Assembly: GCA_017560095.1 (NCBI GenBank)
Contig: JAFYOU010000005.1
Location: forward strand, 1-39,753
Source: Candidatus Gastranaerophilales bacterium
Lineage (GTDB): Bacteria > Cyanobacteriota > Vampirovibrionia > Gastranaerophilales > Gastranaerophilaceae
Direction of reading: 5' to 3'
Length of the DNA: 39,753 bases
Positions within the stretch are counted from its first letter, which is position 1; every line of letters starts with the position of its first letter. Of the stretch, positions 7,560 to 15,350 are shown piece after piece. Position numbers and translations under genes: made by a program. Under the pieces are notes generated by a model, which was not told the origin of the DNA, searched no databases, and saw only the letters and a program-made list of their open reading frames with translations.

Positions 7560-8867
7560 ATGAAAAAATTATTTATAGATACACTAGGTTGCCAAATGAA
7601 TAAATCAGATACCGAAAGGATAATCGGTATGTTATCTCATTTTGGATATGAAACAACTCAAGATGAATATGAAGCTGATTTGTTTATAGTAAATACTTGT
7701 GCAATTCGTCAGTTATCTGTAGATAAAGCATATTCTCGACTTGGCTATTGGGGAAAAATCAAGCGAGAAAAAAAAGAAGAACGAGATATCAAAATTGCAA
7801 TTTGCGGTTGTGTTTCAAACTTAGAAAAAGAGCAACTTCTTAAAAAGTTTCCTTATTTAGATTTGGTTTTTGGAACAAGGAACATATATGAGCTTCCAAA
7901 ATTGTTAGGGCAAATTGAAGAAAAAAGACTTTGTGCTTTAGATGATATGCCGATTAATGAGAACGATTATAGAATTGAGCGTGATAAATCGACTAATGCA
8001 TGGCTACCTATTATGGAAGGATGTAATAATTTTTGTTCATATTGTGTTGTTCCATACACAAGAGGTAGAGAACGTTCAAGAAGCATTGAAGCAATTTTGG
8101 CCGAAGCAAAAAATATTTTAAAAGAAGGTTTTAAAGAAATTACGCTTTTAGGACAAAATGTAGATAGTTACGGTAAAAATCTTGAAGGTAAACCGAATTT
8201 TGCTCAACTTTTAAAAGCATTAGATAAATTAGATGGTGAATTTAGAATCAGATTTACTTCTTCTTATCCGACTGATATTACAGATGAAGTTATTGAGGTT
8301 GTAAAAAACTCGCGCCATATTTGCGAATGTTTTCATATTCCAATGCAATCTGGAAATGATAGAATTCTTCGTGCGATGAATAGAAGATATAATGTTGAGC
8401 AATATCGAGAAATTGTAACTAAAATTAGAAATAATATTAAAGATGTTACAATAACATCTGATTTTATTGCAGGTTTTCCCTCAGAAACAAGCGAAGAATT
8501 TTTAGATACAATTAAAGCGATAGATGAATTAGGTCTAGATTATTCAAATACAGCAGCATATTCTCCTCGTCCATTAACAAAAGCAGGCAAGATGGTTGAT
8601 GATTTTATTGACGAAGATGAAAAGAAAAAACGTCTTGCGATTTTGAATGACAAAGTAAAAGAAGCACATTTAAAATCTAATGAAAAATATATTGGAAGAA
8701 CTCTTGAAATTTTAATTGATGAAGTTAAAGATGGGGTTTTCCAAGGAAGAACAAGAAACAATAAAGTGGTGCACTTAGAAGATAACAAAGAATATCAAAT
8801 TGGCCAATTTGTTAATGTTGAAATTAAAAGAGTAACAACTTGGTGTATGTTTGGGGAAAGTGTTTAG
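7560..8867 (+). CDS. miaB: tRNA-2-methylthio-N6-dimethylallyladenosine synthase
   Basis: A radical SAM methylthiotransferase that adds the 2-methylthio group at position 37 of tRNAs reading U-starting codons. The N-terminal UPF0004 domain supplies the auxiliary cluster cysteines Cys11, Cys47 and Cys84. The radical SAM motif is MEGCNNFCSYC (Cys155, 159, 162). A TRAM domain closes the C-terminus (about 370-435). The 435-residue length and GRERSR motif are typical. It starts nine bases after the homocitrate synthase-like gene with AAGGAAGAG as ribosome binding site. MiaB rather than MtaB or RimO is favoured by the CQMNKSDTER opening. Confidence 0.95.
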   Translation: MKKLFIDTLGCQMNKSDTERIIGMLSHFGYETTQDEYEADLFIVNTCAIRQLSVDKAYSRLGYWGKIKREKKEERDIKIAICGCVSNLEKEQLLKKFPYLDLVFGTRNIYELPKLLGQIEEKRLCALDDMPINENDYRIERDKSTNAWLPIMEGCNNFCSYCVVPYTRGRERSRSIEAILAEAKNILKEGFKEITLLGQNVDSYGKNLEGKPNFAQLLKALDKLDGEFRIRFTSSYPTDITDEVIEVVKNSRHICECFHIPMQSGNDRILRAMNRRYNVEQYREIVTKIRNNIKDVTITSDFIAGFPSETSEEFLDTIKAIDELGLDYSNTAAYSPRPLTKAGKMVDDFIDEDEKKKRLAILNDKVKEAHLKSNEKYIGRTLEILIDEVKDGVFQGRTRNNKVVHLEDNKEYQIGQFVNVEIKRVTTWCMFGESV

Positions 8868-8883
8868 CTTTTAATAATATTTA

Positions 8884-9531
8884 TTAGAAACCAAAACCAG
8901 TCTTATCATTGTTTTGTTTATGAAATTCTCCACCAGCACAAACAATTTCAATAACTTTTAAAAGAAATTCCCTTGAAGCGTCTAATTGGCTAATGAGTAT
9001 TTCTTGATTTCCTTTATGGCGAATTGTCATAATTGTATTTTGATTTTTTTCGGCGGGTACATATAAAGATGCTATTTCGTTTTCTAGTAAAATATCCATT
9101 TGTTTTTCATAATCATCTTTTTCTTTGATTAATTTTGTAAAATCGCCGTTTATTGCAAAAATTCTCCCACAAAACAACGGGGTCCCATTTTTTTGAGGAA
9201 AGGCTTTTGGAGAGTTATTAAATCTACAAGTAAAACTAATTTTGTGCCATAAGACATCAACAATTGCCAAAGTTTTTGTTGAATCAAAAGTGCATTTAAC
9301 ATTTTGAACGGGTATATTTCTTACATTCAATGATTGTTTAAGGTAATCCAAGACGGTTGCCAAATTATCAAGAATTTTTGAAAACATATCGTTAGTGTTA
9401 ACAGTTGCTTGATGAAACTCGATAAATTGCTTGTACATATATACAGCAACCAACCCTGCTCTTTGCTGAACAACGGATGATTTTTGTACTTGTAACTCTA
9501 AATTATCAAGGCTATTGAAATTGTTTTGCAA
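8884..9531 (-). CDS. Protein of unknown function, 215 residues
   Basis: The start is probably the TTG at 9531 with AAGGA about 11 bases upstream, as no nearby ATG fits. The sequence is mostly soluble, with no signal peptide or membrane span. The N-terminal 85 residues look helical. A mixed middle part (VKCTFDSTKTLAIVDVLW; NGTPLFCGRIFAING) is followed by a helical end. No family is recognised. It converges on miaB with a 16-base gap and no evident terminator. About 130 bases of AT-rich DNA separate it from the deaminase gene upstream; I see no site there. Confidence 0.7.
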   Translation of the reverse strand: MQNNFNSLDNLELQVQKSSVVQQRAGLVAVYMYKQFIEFHQATVNTNDMFSKILDNLATVLDYLKQSLNVRNIPVQNVKCTFDSTKTLAIVDVLWHKISFTCRFNNSPKAFPQKNGTPLFCGRIFAINGDFTKLIKEKDDYEKQMDILLENEIASLYVPAEKNQNTIMTIRHKGNQEILISQLDASREFLLKVIEIVCAGGEFHKQNNDKTGFGF

Positions 9532-9662
9532 CTTAAACTAATTCCTTATATTGGGGATATCCATCAAAATAATATAATAAAGCGAGAGTATTTTATATAA
9601 TAATATAACTTTTTGTTACATTTTTAAATACATGTTTTAAATTATATTTCTACTATATAATT

Positions 9663-10766
9663 TTAAGTGATTTTATAACCTTGTTCGAATTTTTTAGGAA
9701 GATATTCGCCTATTGTTGTAATTAGAATATAGTTTTTAAAGTTTAAAACCAACAAAGAGTCATTTGAAGCATATTTTTGACGAATTCTGCCCAAGCTTTT
9801 AATTGATACAACGCCATCGTTGTGTATTTCGTTACTATTTGATGATATTTCATCTCCAAAATATGCAATAGCTTTTATATTTGTTTCTTTTTTGTGTTTT
9901 TCAATTGCGCAAGAAGCGGCAGATTCCAATGGTTCCACATACCATCTTTTTGTCCAATCAATTTTGCTAGAAGAGAAGACTTCGTTATTTGAAATAATTG
10001 AAGCTGCAACCTTTTGATTTGAAACATTAGTGTATTCGTTTGTTTGATATTTTTTATAAGCTTCATTTAATAATTCAAGCGCATCTTTTGGTTCTAGTTT
10101 AAATTTAACAAATGAAATTTGAGAATTTTTTGAAAATCTGATTTCTTTGTTAAAATCAAATTCATTTGAAGTAGCATATGTTTTATATGGTAAAAAACTA
10201 GCCAGTCTGGAAGCTCTTACAACTAATTCTCCTTGTGTTCTTTCGAACGAAAAAACTAAAGTATTGAAATTGAAATAACGATTTGTGTTGAGCCAGCTCA
10301 TGCAATCTTCGCAAGGTGCGATCATTTCTGTAATTTCATTTAGATCAATATTGGAAGCCATACAAAGATATTTGACTTTGAAATCAAATTTTCCTCTTGG
10401 TCGTCTAGAGTATCTAATGAGAGCTTCATTGTATGCGGTTAAAATCGCACTTCTTTCGCCACAGATAGAAGAGATATCGTTTCTTGTATTGTTAAAGTTT
10501 GTGCCCATTGACCAAGCTCGATCAACCGTGCAAACATTTGTTGCAAATCCTCTGCCTGTAATGTTTCCAGCTAAAACATTAATTTTAGCAAACTCATGAG
10601 CTTCTAAAAGTTTTTCAACAATAATATACCTTTCTCCTAGTCCCAACTGTATATTGTCATCTGACACAAATGGTGTATTTAAGATATTCATTCCATATTT
10701 AACTAATAGGGAGTTTTCTGTGTTTGTTGAAAAATCAGAATTGTTGTTAATCGAATTTGTGCTCAT
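9663..10766 (-). CDS. Tandem cytidine deaminase-fold protein with degenerate second domain
   Basis: A 367-residue protein with two cytidine deaminase-like halves. The first has a complete active site: CGERSA (Cys102 zinc ligand, Glu104 proton shuttle) and PCEDC (Cys152, Cys155). The second half (about 225-345) keeps the outline, with EPLESAAS at 278-285 in place of CGE and SLGRIRQ (324-330) in place of PCGxCRQ. All three zinc ligands are lost (Pro, Leu, Ile). Escherichia coli Cdd has the same plan of active plus inactive domain. The sequence is divergent, so the substrate may be cytidine, a modified nucleoside or something else. No clear ribosome binding site is seen. A hairpin at 10819-10843 separates it from upstream minus-strand elements. 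Confidence 0.82.
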   Translation of the reverse strand: MSTNSINNNSDFSTNTENSLLVKYGMNILNTPFVSDDNIQLGLGERYIIVEKLLEAHEFAKINVLAGNITGRGFATNVCTVDRAWSMGTNFNNTRNDISSICGERSAILTAYNEALIRYSRRPRGKFDFKVKYLCMASNIDLNEITEMIAPCEDCMSWLNTNRYFNFNTLVFSFERTQGELVVRASRLASFLPYKTYATSNEFDFNKEIRFSKNSQISFVKFKLEPKDALELLNEAYKKYQTNEYTNVSNQKVAASIISNNEVFSSSKIDWTKRWYVEPLESAASCAIEKHKKETNIKAIAYFGDEISSNSNEIHNDGVVSIKSLGRIRQKYASNDSLLVLNFKNYILITTIGEYLPKKFEQGYKIT

Positions 10767-10818
10767 ACCAATATAAAACCACTGAAAAAATAATTTGTCA
10801 TGTAAATAGATAAAAATT

Positions 10819-10843
10819 AATCCACTTGTGAATCAAGTGGATT
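10819..10843 (-). terminator. Terminator-like hairpin upstream of the deaminase gene
   Basis: A perfect ten-base-pair stem (AATCCACTTG with CAAGTGGATT) has a five-base loop. On the minus strand it is followed by TTAATTTTTA, so it could end a transcript coming from the small elements upstream. Confidence 0.65.
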
Positions 10844-10869
10844 TTCCCAAATCTAGTAGTTAACCTAAT

Positions 10870-11034
10870 TTAAACTTTTTTCGTTAATAATCTTAAAAAA
10901 ATTAATCTAATCATTCCTAAATACGTTAATGTGTATTTTAAGCCATCACTCCTTCCGTAAAACGTTACGTTGTTTGCTTCTTGACTATATTTATATTTTA
11001 GCCTTTTAGGTTTTACATGCAAGAAATATGTATG
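10870..11034 (-). other. Orphan open frame with protein-like C-terminus
   Basis: A frame of 54 sense codons, open between two stops on the minus strand. No ATG starts it; TTG at 11022 would give 50 residues. The translation is well ordered: a basic start, then SQEANNVTFYGRSDG, then a hydrophobic/basic tail (LIFLRLLTKKV). GGAAGGAG lies inside it at about 10960, followed by an ATG in another frame that stops after two codons. It may be a gene remnant, a small protein with a TTG start, or a transcribed leader. I do not recognise it. Confidence 0.35.
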
Positions 11035-11127
11035 TTAAAAAAGTTTTACAATGCCCGTGTGATAGTTATGTTGCAGTCAAATTCGAATTTACAAACTTAA
11101 TATATTGACTTTTTCTTGACAAACTAG

Positions 11128-11168
11128 AAGACAAGAGCACGCTTGTTTTTTCAGCATGCTCTTGTCTT
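11128..11168 (-). other. 15-bp stem-loop, RNA-like on the minus strand
   Basis: A 15-base-pair stem (11128-11142 with 11154-11168) has an 11-base loop. One position is C/A on the plus strand but G-U on the minus strand, so the structure is complete only in a minus-strand RNA. It lies 20 bases after the stop of the 39-codon ORF. No clear U-tract follows, so it is either a poor terminator or a structured small RNA element. Confidence 0.5.
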
Positions 11169-11188
11169 TCATCCAGATATACCTTTAT

Positions 11189-11308
11189 TTAAAAACTTAA
11201 TTCTTTTAAATATAAATCAAAATTGATTTCTTCACTAAAACCTAATTCTCCATTTCCTTGGATTTCAGTTGGTTTAATTTCATTTAATTCTAAAAGTTCA
11301 TTATTCAT
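11189..11308 (-). CDS. 39-residue acidic peptide gene with strong ribosome binding site
   Basis: An ATG at 11308 is preceded by AAGAGGT at ideal spacing and opens a 39-codon frame ending TAA at 11189. The peptide starts MNNELLELNEI, has an NGELGF centre and ends LYLKELSF. It is strongly acidic, with no Cys, no signal peptide and no membrane span. Codon usage matches neighbouring genes. The clear site and clean frame make translation likely. A regulatory or leader peptide, or a precursor of a modified peptide, are possible roles, but no modification enzyme is adjacent. It stands upstream of the hairpin at 11128-11168 and divides the deaminase gene from the chromate transporter operon. Confidence 0.5.
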   Translation of the reverse strand: MNNELLELNEIKPTEIQGNGELGFSEEINFDLYLKELSF

Positions 11309-11379
11309 TTTTACCTCTTGAGTTACGTTGCTATTTATATAAAGTATATATTCCTTATATAATTGCCACTTATTGCTTT

Positions 11380-11937
11380 TTATTTAACAAAGCTTAATAA
11401 TGCGCCGATAAAAGCAGAGATAATAATATAAATAATAGGATTTCTTTTTAATTTAAATGTTAAAATAAAGAGAAATAAAATTAACACAAACGCAAAATAA
11501 TCTATATTTTTTAGTGTTATATCATGTTTAAAAATTAAATCATAGAACAAGTGTATTCCTACAGAGGCTATTAGTGCACAGGATGTTGGCCTTAAAATAT
11601 ATAAAATTGACTTTACAATTTTATTTTCGCTAAATTTCAAGTAAGCTTTAAAAATTTGAGTTGTTATGATTATCATAGGTAAAATTAAAGCAATGCTTGA
11701 TATAGATGCTCCAAAAAAACCTAGGGCTTTAAAGCCTGCATATGTTGCCATATTTAAACCAACAGGGCCGGGTGTGATTCCTGAAATTGCTATCATTTGG
11801 GTTAATTCATTTAATGAAAACCAATGATGTGTGTCAATCATTTCATATAAAAATGGCAAAGATGCATATCCGCCACCAAAGGTGAACAAGCCAACTTTTA
11901 CGAATTCAAAAAATAGTAAAATATATGCATTAAGCAT
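11380..11937 (-). CDS. Chromate transporter family half-protein (second subunit)
   Basis: A 185-residue CHR-domain protein with five or six membrane spans. Family marks are FTFGGGYASLPFL (18-30) and ITPGPVGLNMATYAGFK. Long ChrA proteins contain two such domains in one chain; here they are split into two genes that overlap by eight bases, as in short-chain CHR pairs that work as hetero-oligomers. The family exports chromate in some bacteria, but the physiological substrate here is unknown and may be another anion. It is last in an operon of three genes (12475-13092, 11930-12475, this gene). Confidence 0.92.
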   Translation of the reverse strand: MLNAYILLFFEFVKVGLFTFGGGYASLPFLYEMIDTHHWFSLNELTQMIAISGITPGPVGLNMATYAGFKALGFFGASISSIALILPMIIITTQIFKAYLKFSENKIVKSILYILRPTSCALIASVGIHLFYDLIFKHDITLKNIDYFAFVLILFLFILTFKLKRNPIIYIIISAFIGALLSFVK

Positions 11938-12475
11938 CTTTTTGCTCCTTTAAAAAATGGTATATTATACCAAGGGCAATAGACGATAAAATTAAAACGA
12001 CTGAACTAACTTTGAATATGGATAAAATTAATATTAAAAGAAACCAAATTAAACTAAAGTTATCGGTTATACTTTTTTGCCACATTTCTTTTAGTGCTAA
12101 ATAAATTAAAATGATTACAGATAAATTAACTCCCCAAAATATTCCATCAATAAAAGAAATATGCAAAATTTGATTTAAAATATTTGCGATTAGCAATATT
12201 GTTATAAAAGGAGATAAAATCATGCCTAAAATTGAAGCTATTACTCCTTTAAATTTTAATAATTTATATCCAACTAAAATAGATATGTTTATTGCGATAA
12301 TTCCAGGCAAGCATTGGCTAACGCAGTAATAGTCACAAAGTTCTTGCTCATCTATCCAGCCTCTTTTTTTAATGAGCTCATCTTGCATTATTGGAATAAT
12401 TACATATCCGCCACCAAGTAAAATTGCTCCAATTTTAAAAAATATTTTAAAAATATTTAAAAAAGTTACATTCAT
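11930..12475 (-). CDS. Chromate transporter family half-protein (first subunit)
   Basis: A 181-residue CHR-domain membrane protein and partner of the gene at 11380-11937. It carries the family motif ILLGGGYVIIPIMQDEL (18-34), then GWIDEQEL and SQCLPGIIAINIS. The last two correspond to the loop and re-entrant motif seen as ITPGP in the other half. Five or six hydrophobic spans follow. Its ATG overlaps the TAA of the upstream gene by one base (TAATG), and its end overlaps the second half by eight bases, which indicates translational coupling. Confidence 0.92.
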   Translation of the reverse strand: MNVTFLNIFKIFFKIGAILLGGGYVIIPIMQDELIKKRGWIDEQELCDYYCVSQCLPGIIAINISILVGYKLLKFKGVIASILGMILSPFITILLIANILNQILHISFIDGIFWGVNLSVIILIYLALKEMWQKSITDNFSLIWFLLILILSIFKVSSVVLILSSIALGIIYHFLKEQKDA

Positions 12476-13092
12476 TATTCAAACCTTAGTGAATCAGCAA
12501 AGTTTTTTACAATAACTGGATTATATGCTTTGTCGTCTACAATTGAAAAGATAAGTTTGCTTGAAGATTCTTGGTTTTCATCTTTTGTCGAGTAAACTCC
12601 AAGAGTGCCTATAACATCTTTAAATGGAATATTTTTTACGCTTGCTTTGTAAACTAAATATGGGATTTCTTTTTTGTTGGCATAAAATTTATCTTTTTTT
12701 ATTATTTCAAAATTTTCATACGTAATTAGTGAATCTTTGGTTTTGTTTAATATTTGGTTTATTTTTTCATCAATTTCACCTGTTGTAAAATCTGATGTTG
12801 AAATTAGGTTTTCGTCTTTTAAATCAAAAATTGTAATCTTTTGTCCTGTTGGCAAATATTTGGCGTTGATTTTTTTATATCCAAAAAGGTTGAAGCTACG
12901 GTAGAGCTGATAATCGCCAGAAACGTTTGAAAAGTCTGCGTATTTTTTTTCAGATTCAACAAAATTTTCTCTTGTTGGATATTGATATTGTTTGATTTTA
13001 TCTTTCACAAAAGCATATCCACCAAATGCAAAAAATGCAAAAATTAAAGCAATAAATAATATTTTTTTAAGAATGCTTTTTAAACAACCCAT
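12475..13092 (-). CDS. Membrane-anchored protein of unknown function
   Basis: The start is taken at the ATG at 13092, which has GGAGG about eight bases upstream; an in-frame ATG at 13107 would put that site inside the coding region. The 205-residue product has a basic N-terminus, one hydrophobic span at about 11-29 (signal anchor), and a mainly beta-stranded extracytoplasmic domain with no cysteines. No family is recognised. It shares a TAATG overlap with the first chromate transporter half-gene, so it is probably made with the transporter, but a functional link is only suggested by the operon. Confidence 0.75.
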   Translation of the reverse strand: MGCLKSILKKILFIALIFAFFAFGGYAFVKDKIKQYQYPTRENFVESEKKYADFSNVSGDYQLYRSFNLFGYKKINAKYLPTGQKITIFDLKDENLISTSDFTTGEIDEKINQILNKTKDSLITYENFEIIKKDKFYANKKEIPYLVYKASVKNIPFKDVIGTLGVYSTKDENQESSSKLIFSIVDDKAYNPVIVKNFADSLRFE

Positions 13093-13151
13093 TATAATTC
13101 CTCCCAATAAAATAAAGATACAATAAAATTTAGAATTGGCAAAATTGTAAA

Positions 13152-14042
13152 TTATTTATATGGATGTGATGTTTCATAAACATCTTTTAATCTTTGAATT
13201 GAAACGTGAGTATAAATTTGAGTATTTTTAATGCTCGAATGACCTAATAATTCTTGAACTATTCTTAAATCAGCACCACATTCAAGCATTCTTGTTGCAA
13301 AACTGTGGCGAAAGACATGAGGGGTGACACGCTTAGTGAAATTAATATTTTTGAGACATTCTTTTAATGCTTTTCTAATGCTTTGATTTTGCAAACGATA
13401 TCCGTTATAGTTTATAAATAATGGAGAGGTTGAGTTTTGAGAAGTTTTGCAAATTAAAGGTGAAACATTTTCTATGTAATCAGTTAAACCCTTTTTTGTT
13501 TTATCGGGAATTAAAACAATTCTTTCTTTTGCGCCTTTACCAAAAACTCTAATTTCATTTTGTTCAAGATTTAAATTTTCATAATTTAGGGAAGATAATT
13601 CTGAAATTCGCATGCCTGTAACCCAAAGAAGTTCAAGAATTATTCTGTTTCTGTATCCTGCAGGGGTGTCGATTTTGATTCCTCTTAAAATATTTTCAAC
13701 TTCTTCTTCGTGTAAGAAATTTGGCAATGTTTTATTTTGTTTTGGTATAGGTATTGAATCGATTGGATTGTATTCAATTAATTCTTCTTGATATAGGAAT
13801 TTATAAAAAGCCCTTATTGAAGCGATTTTTCTTGCTATTGTTGTTTTTGTGTAATTAATTTGTGAAATAAAGCGGATATATTCGCTGAATTTTTCCGGCT
13901 CAATTTCTAGGGGATTAAGTTCTCCTATCCATAATAGAAATGTGTATACATCTGCACAATATGCCCTTATTGTGTGGGTTGAAAAATTCTTTTCACTTTT
14001 TAAGTGTATTTTAAAATCTTCTAAAAATTCATTTTTAGGCAT
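13152..14042 (-). CDS. xerC: Tyrosine recombinase, XerC/XerD type
   Basis: A 296-residue site-specific recombinase with the usual core-binding N-terminal domain (about 1-90) and catalytic domain. The catalytic set is complete: Arg in GMRISEL, Lys in GKGAKER, His-x-x-Arg in HVFRHSF, His in LGHSS, and the nucleophile Tyr in IYTHVS. Size and motifs match chromosome-dimer resolution Xer proteins rather than phage integrases. XerC is my preferred label from the DVYETSHP end, but XerD is possible; a second Xer gene lies at 26792-27667. A TATAAT box lies exactly six bases before its ATG, behind the immunity-like gene. Confidence 0.88.
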   Translation of the reverse strand: MPKNEFLEDFKIHLKSEKNFSTHTIRAYCADVYTFLLWIGELNPLEIEPEKFSEYIRFISQINYTKTTIARKIASIRAFYKFLYQEELIEYNPIDSIPIPKQNKTLPNFLHEEEVENILRGIKIDTPAGYRNRIILELLWVTGMRISELSSLNYENLNLEQNEIRVFGKGAKERIVLIPDKTKKGLTDYIENVSPLICKTSQNSTSPLFINYNGYRLQNQSIRKALKECLKNINFTKRVTPHVFRHSFATRMLECGADLRIVQELLGHSSIKNTQIYTHVSIQRLKDVYETSHPYK

Positions 14043-14048
14043 AAATTA

Positions 14049-14054
14049 ATTATA
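14049..14054 (-). promoter_or_regulatory. TATAAT box six bases from the Xer start codon
   Basis: On the minus strand TATAAT plus six bases leads into ATG, with no Shine-Dalgarno sequence. The box sits between the stop of the immunity-like gene (14057) and the Xer start (14042). It predicts a leaderless transcript for the recombinase. Confidence 0.55.
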
Positions 14055-14056
14055 CA

Positions 14057-14284
14057 CTATTTATCGTCTTCTTGAACATCTGAATTTAAAGACCATAACA
14101 ATGCAGCTAGCCAACCAAAGAATGTCCAACCGATAAAGATTGTTAAAAGTGCAATTGGTAAAATATTGTTGTGTTTTCTGACGTATGCAATAACAACAGG
14201 GATAAAGTAAATTGCGAGCGATAAAAATAACCATACCGCACAAAAGAATAAAATTGAAAATATTAAAATAAAACCAAAATCCAT
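14057..14284 (-). CDS. Superinfection immunity-like small membrane protein
   Basis: A 75-residue protein with two hydrophobic spans (about 5-33 and 42-65). It carries the hallmark YFIPVVIAYVRKHNN ... IFIGWTFFGWLAALLWSL, which fits the superinfection immunity protein family named after phage T4 Imm. In T4 the protein blocks DNA injection by a second phage. Chromosomal members are widespread and mostly untested. The start is the ATG at 14284 with GAGGTGA upstream; a GTG two codons earlier is less likely. It is followed after 14 bases by the Xer gene. No other phage gene is nearby. Confidence 0.82.
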   Translation of the reverse strand: MDFGFILIFSILFFCAVWLFLSLAIYFIPVVIAYVRKHNNILPIALLTIFIGWTFFGWLAALLWSLNSDVQEDDK

Positions 14285-14333
14285 ATTCACCTCATTATTT
14301 TATTATAAAGAAAATAATTATATTTTAATTAGC

Positions 14334-15338
14334 CTATATTCCTATTTCTCCCATAACAGCTCCGCCAATTAATCCCATTCCATCCATTGGTTTTGATATC
14401 ATAGAAAAACATTTATATCCTTTTTTGTTACCATCTTGCAAGGTGACTTTATTATTTTCTGCTAGTATATTGCAGTTAGATTCTGTACCGCCATTAGGAC
14501 AAGTTCCATTTTCTTCGCAATCTGTACAAGTTGACTCATGCGCGCATTTTTCATGTAGATAATAACCTTTATTTGCACATATTTGATAATTATAAAAACC
14601 TTTTCCGCCAGAAGTTAAGCAATCTATTTCAATTGCTGATTTTCCTGCAAATATCATAGAAGCTGTTTTGGGTTTATTTCCATCGGTTACCTTGAAAGCA
14701 CTATATGAGATAAGTTCGTTACTTGAAGCAATATTTGATGTGCCTGTGCAATATGAATGATATAAAGTAACGAGATTTTTGTCTTTATCGTATAAAATAT
14801 CTTTTCCATTTTGGCAATCAACTGGTAAAACTATTCCATCCGTTGAGTCCCCATTTGCATTGCTTCCTTTGAAAACCCTTAAGGGAAATCTATCTATTCC
14901 AAGTTTGTTTATTCCGTTTGTATTATCGATATCAATTAATAAGTCTTTGTAATATAGATTGTCGTATGCTTGAACCCAATTAGATGATACACCTTTAATT
15001 GACACCCCGTTTGCGAGTATAAAGTTATCAGTTTGTGCTGGGAGATTTTTATTGCAATTTGTTGAACCATCTTTTGCAAATACATCTGCTAAATTTAAAC
15101 AATACCAATCGGTTGTTTCTGTGCTGTCATGCTCTAATGCGGTTTTGGGATAAAAATCTGTATATTTTTCTCTTATAGCAATGTTACCCATTGTAAGATT
15201 TTTCATAGTTATATATGTATAAATTCTTGCTTTGTTGATGTTAATATTTTTAACCACAGACATTGAAGCTTTGGTTAAAATAAGAATTATTATAACAATT
15301 ACTGTTAATTCCGCTAATGTCCAGCCTTTTTTGTTCAT
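14334..15338 (-). CDS. Type IV pilin-like protein with large Cys-containing ectodomain
   Basis: The N-terminus is a type III prepilin signal: KKG then WTLAELTVIVIIILIL, with cleavage after Gly5 and the conserved Glu at mature position 5, followed by the pilin helix. The 334-residue length is long for a major pilin and suggests a minor pilin or pseudopilin. The ectodomain has an IDIDNTNGINKLGIDRFPLRVF block (136-156), a PVDC motif and a Cys-rich end. The same block and Cys/His pattern occur in the neighbouring gene at 15351-16190, 12 bases upstream, so the two are paralogous and co-transcribed. No pilus assembly ATPase or platform gene is in the window. Confidence 0.85.
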   Translation of the reverse strand: MNKKGWTLAELTVIVIIILILTKASMSVVKNININKARIYTYITMKNLTMGNIAIREKYTDFYPKTALEHDSTETTDWYCLNLADVFAKDGSTNCNKNLPAQTDNFILANGVSIKGVSSNWVQAYDNLYYKDLLIDIDNTNGINKLGIDRFPLRVFKGSNANGDSTDGIVLPVDCQNGKDILYDKDKNLVTLYHSYCTGTSNIASSNELISYSAFKVTDGNKPKTASMIFAGKSAIEIDCLTSGGKGFYNYQICANKGYYLHEKCAHESTCTDCEENGTCPNGGTESNCNILAENNKVTLQDGNKKGYKCFSMISKPMDGMGLIGGAVMGEIGI

Positions 15339-15350
15339 TATTGCCTTTCT

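Larger units (their letters stand above)
10767..11379. other. Gene-poor interval of about 600 bases with small elements
   Basis: No long reading frame lies between the deaminase gene and the chromate transporter genes. Reading along the minus strand it holds a 39-codon ORF (11189-11308), a 15-bp hairpin (11128-11168), an orphan open frame (10870-11034) and a terminator-like hairpin (10819-10843). The remaining sequence is AT-rich with no recognised feature. Confidence 0.6.

Noticed and set aside
13152-14290. Prophage or integrative element built on the Xer gene and the immunity-like gene
   Set aside because: No other phage genes, attachment repeats or composition change are seen, and the recombinase has housekeeping Xer size and motifs.
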